Origin: an uncultured Lachnospiraceae bacterium
GTDB taxonomy: Bacteria; Bacillota; Clostridia; Lachnospirales; Lachnospiraceae
DNA length: 53,344 bases
NCBI GenBank assembly: GCA_944382125.1
Contig: CALWMV010000005.1
Span: 1 to 53,344, forward strand
Direction: 5' to 3'
This document shows positions 51,598-53,344 of this stretch, one piece after another. The translations under genes and the position numbers were made by a program. Within the stretch, counting starts at the first letter, position 1. Every line of letters starts with the position of its first letter. Below the pieces are notes generated by a model that saw only the letters and a program-made list of their open reading frames with translations, had not been told where the DNA came from and did not search any database.

Positions 51598-53103
51598 ATG
51601 AAGATATTCAAAAATATAGATCCGGCCACAACGGTCATACCCTTTATAAGCATACTGCTTTGCTGCCTGGTATTTCTCATAGTGCCTGAAAGCTCCACTG
51701 CCGTATTGGCAGCCATAAGGAGCTTCATAGACAATAAATTCGGACTTTATTATCTGATCATGGGTCTGGGTGTCTTTCTGATCTCCCTTTACATAGCATT
51801 TTCAAAATACGGTGACATAAGGCTCGGCGGTAAGGATGAGAAGCCTAAGTACAGCGGTTTTACCTGGGGAGCCATGATGTTTACCTCCGGCCTGGCTGCA
51901 GATATACTTTTTTACTCTCTTTGTGAATGGGTACTCTATGCAAATGAGCCCCGCATCGCAGAGCTTGGCTCCGTGCAGGACTGGTCCTCTACTATACCTC
52001 TTTTCCACTGGGGGCCCATCCCCTGGAGCTTTTATGCAACTCTGGCGGCCTGCTTCGGATTCATGCTCCATGTGAGGGGCTGCAGGAAGCAGAAATACTC
52101 GGAGGCCTGCAGGGCCATACTGGGAAAGCATACTGACGGAGTCCCCGGAAAGCTGATAGACATGCTGGCGGTATTTGCGCTGCTGGCAGGAACGGCTACC
52201 ACCTTCTCTCTGGCCACACCCCTTATGAGCCGGGCGATCTGTGAGATCTTCGGCATAGCTGATTCCAAGTGGCTTACCATAGCCATACTTGCCTTTACCT
52301 GCCTGGTCTATACCGTATCCGTCATGAGGGGCATGAAGGGCGTCAAATGGCTTGCGGAAAGCTGCATGTATATCTTCTTCGCCCTGCTCGTATATGTGCT
52401 TATATTCGGCGGAGAGGCCGTATACATACTTGAGACCGGCTTTACCGCCATCGGCAATCTGGCACAGAATTTTATAGGCCTTGCCACCTATACGGATGCC
52501 CTCAGGGAGTCATCATTTCCCCAGAACTGGACGATCTTTTACTGGGCCTACTGGATGGTCTGGTGCGTGGCTTCGCCGTTCTTCATGGGCAGCATATCAA
52601 GGGGCCGCACCGTGAGGCAGGTGGTGCTCGGAGCCTATACTTTCGGCCTGAGCTCCACCTTCATATCATTCATAATACTTGGCAATTATTCCCTGGGACT
52701 TGAGATGAGGGGAGTGCTGGATGTGATGGGGCTCTATGCCCGGAGCGGAGATCTCTACGGCCTTATCATAACCATACTCAACACCCTGCCACTTCCGGAG
52801 CTGGTGATGATAATACTGGTACTTTCGATGGTAGCCTTTTATGCCACCTCCTTTGACTCCATAACTCTGGTGGCGGCCAATTATTCCTACAGGGAGATGA
52901 AGGAGGATGGAGACTCCTCTCCCGGCATGAAGCTTTTCTGGTCGATACTTCTGATCATGCTTCCGATAGCACTGATATTTTCAGAGAACAGCATGAACAA
53001 TCTGCAGACCGTATCCATCATAGCGGCACTGCCGATAGCCATGGTCATTGCCCTGATCATTGCAAGCTTCCTGAAGGATGCGAAACGGTATATGGAGAGC
53101 TGA
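51598..53103 (+). CDS. BCCT family betaine/carnitine/choline transporter
   Basis: This 501-residue secondary transporter has about twelve membrane spans and the BCCT hallmarks FYWAYWMVWCVASPFFMG, SISRGRTVRQV and GTATTFSLATPLM. Substrates of the family are glycine betaine, carnitine, choline or gamma-butyrobetaine. The ATG at 51598 is favoured by GGAGA six bases upstream; an in-frame ATG at 51574 is possible and has a poorer site. No catabolic partner genes are in view, so osmoprotection and nutrition are both open. Confidence 0.9.
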   Translation: MKIFKNIDPATTVIPFISILLCCLVFLIVPESSTAVLAAIRSFIDNKFGLYYLIMGLGVFLISLYIAFSKYGDIRLGGKDEKPKYSGFTWGAMMFTSGLAADILFYSLCEWVLYANEPRIAELGSVQDWSSTIPLFHWGPIPWSFYATLAACFGFMLHVRGCRKQKYSEACRAILGKHTDGVPGKLIDMLAVFALLAGTATTFSLATPLMSRAICEIFGIADSKWLTIAILAFTCLVYTVSVMRGMKGVKWLAESCMYIFFALLVYVLIFGGEAVYILETGFTAIGNLAQNFIGLATYTDALRESSFPQNWTIFYWAYWMVWCVASPFFMGSISRGRTVRQVVLGAYTFGLSSTFISFIILGNYSLGLEMRGVLDVMGLYARSGDLYGLIITILNTLPLPELVMIILVLSMVAFYATSFDSITLVAANYSYREMKEDGDSSPGMKLFWSILLIMLPIALIFSENSMNNLQTVSIIAALPIAMVIALIIASFLKDAKRYMES

Positions 53104-53177
53104 ACGGGCTGGCGAAAGAAAGCTCCATTCATAATATCGCCTTTTATATTTCCTGCCTTTATATCAGAGAAATGCAG

Positions 53178-53206
53178 TTGATGTGGGCTTTGGCTTAGAG
53201 TATAAT
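53178..53206 (+). promoter_or_regulatory. promoter of the last, partial gene
   Basis: TTGATG (53178-53183), a 17-base spacer and a perfect TATAAT (53201-53206). The predicted start is near 53213, so the hairpins at 53226-53267 would lie in the leader. Confidence 0.7.
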
Positions 53207-53208
53207 AC

Positions 53209-53267
53209 CTTCGCAAAGCGAAGAAGGGCTGCGGTGCAGCCCCCGGCGGCATGTATATTGCTGCCGG
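53209..53267 (+). other. three consecutive hairpins
   Basis: CTTCGC/GCGAAG (53209-53223), GGGCTGC/GCAGCCC (53226-53242) and CCGGCGGC/GCTGCCGG (53243-53267) follow one another with almost no spacer. They may end the BCCT transcript or form a structured leader of the next gene. Confidence 0.6.
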
Positions 53268-53300
53268 CCATAATATTCACAGTTTGACAGAAAGGGTTAT

Positions 53301-53344
53301 ATGAGATTTACTTATTCGCCTTGGATAACTGCAAAGCTTGAAGA
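53301..53344 (+). CDS. start of an unidentified gene, truncated by the window end
   Basis: An open frame begins at ATG 53301 after AAAGGG and reads MRFTYSPWITAKLE before the window ends. A good promoter and structured leader precede it, which supports a real start. Too little is visible to name it. Confidence 0.45.
   Translation, partial: MRFTYSPWITAKLE

Noticed and set aside
1-53344. CRISPR array
   Set aside because: No series of regularly spaced identical repeats with unique spacers was seen; the 60-nt elements are dispersed and vary.

Overview
The window looks like part of a chromosome from an anaerobic clostridial bacterium, most likely a member of the Lachnospiraceae. The grounds are a tRNA-Trp T-box, a TPP riboswitch and a yybP-ykoY riboswitch in front of typical Firmicutes genes, a YtrA/ABC exporter operon, a rubredoxin, strong AGGAGG-type ribosome binding sites and consensus sigma-A promoters. 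Arg AGG/AGA and Ile ATA codons are very common. The genus cannot be fixed from the sequence alone.

Layout. 0-8 kb: the end of a metallo-beta-lactamase-fold gene, an acyltransferase, and a citrate-to-2-oxoglutarate cluster (citrate synthase, isocitrate dehydrogenase and a 2-hydroxyacid dehydrogenase on the minus strand, with a divergent aconitase-family hydratase). 8-11.5 kb: a frameshifted radical-SAM gene convergent with a UvrA2-type ATPase. 11.5-14.3 kb: an AT-rich accessory island with a decayed IS30-type transposase, a toxin-antitoxin-like operon with a perfect palindromic operator, and tRNA-Gly and tRNA-Phe. 14.4-18.4 kb: a TPP-riboswitch-controlled ykoFEDC operon for uptake of a thiamine precursor. 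18.5-25.3 kb: a peptide ABC transporter operon that runs straight into a DUF368 (PopT) undecaprenyl-phosphate translocase. 25.5-32.3 kb: an unidentified small protein, rubredoxin, a polytopic membrane protein and a YtrA-ATPase-permease operon. 32.4-45 kb: surface-glycan genes (rfbF, rfbG, rfbH, licD, a membrane protein and a GT2 glycosyltransferase), interrupted by a T-box-controlled tryptophan transporter (trpXYZ) and a patatin-like phospholipase. 45-53.3 kb: a Mn2+-riboswitch-controlled P-type ATPase, a TetR regulator with oleate hydratase, trmL, a BCCT-family transporter, and the start of one more gene behind a structured leader.

How the genes work together. Citrate synthase, the hydratase and isocitrate dehydrogenase form a complete oxidative route to 2-oxoglutarate, and hence glutamate. 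The dehydrogenase carries Asp-Leu where NADP enzymes have Arg-His, so it is probably NAD-dependent. RfbF, RfbG and RfbH together would convert glucose-1-phosphate to the CDP-4-keto-3,6-dideoxyglucose precursor of a 3,6-dideoxyhexose. The final reductase is not in the window.

The least explained signal is a family of three 60-nt intergenic elements (25398, 42828 and 51304) with inverted-repeat ends. Other items for a second look are the coenzyme switch in isocitrate dehydrogenase, the Cys-rich N-terminus of YkoF, the coupling of popT to a peptide transporter, and a predicted leaderless start at rfbH.
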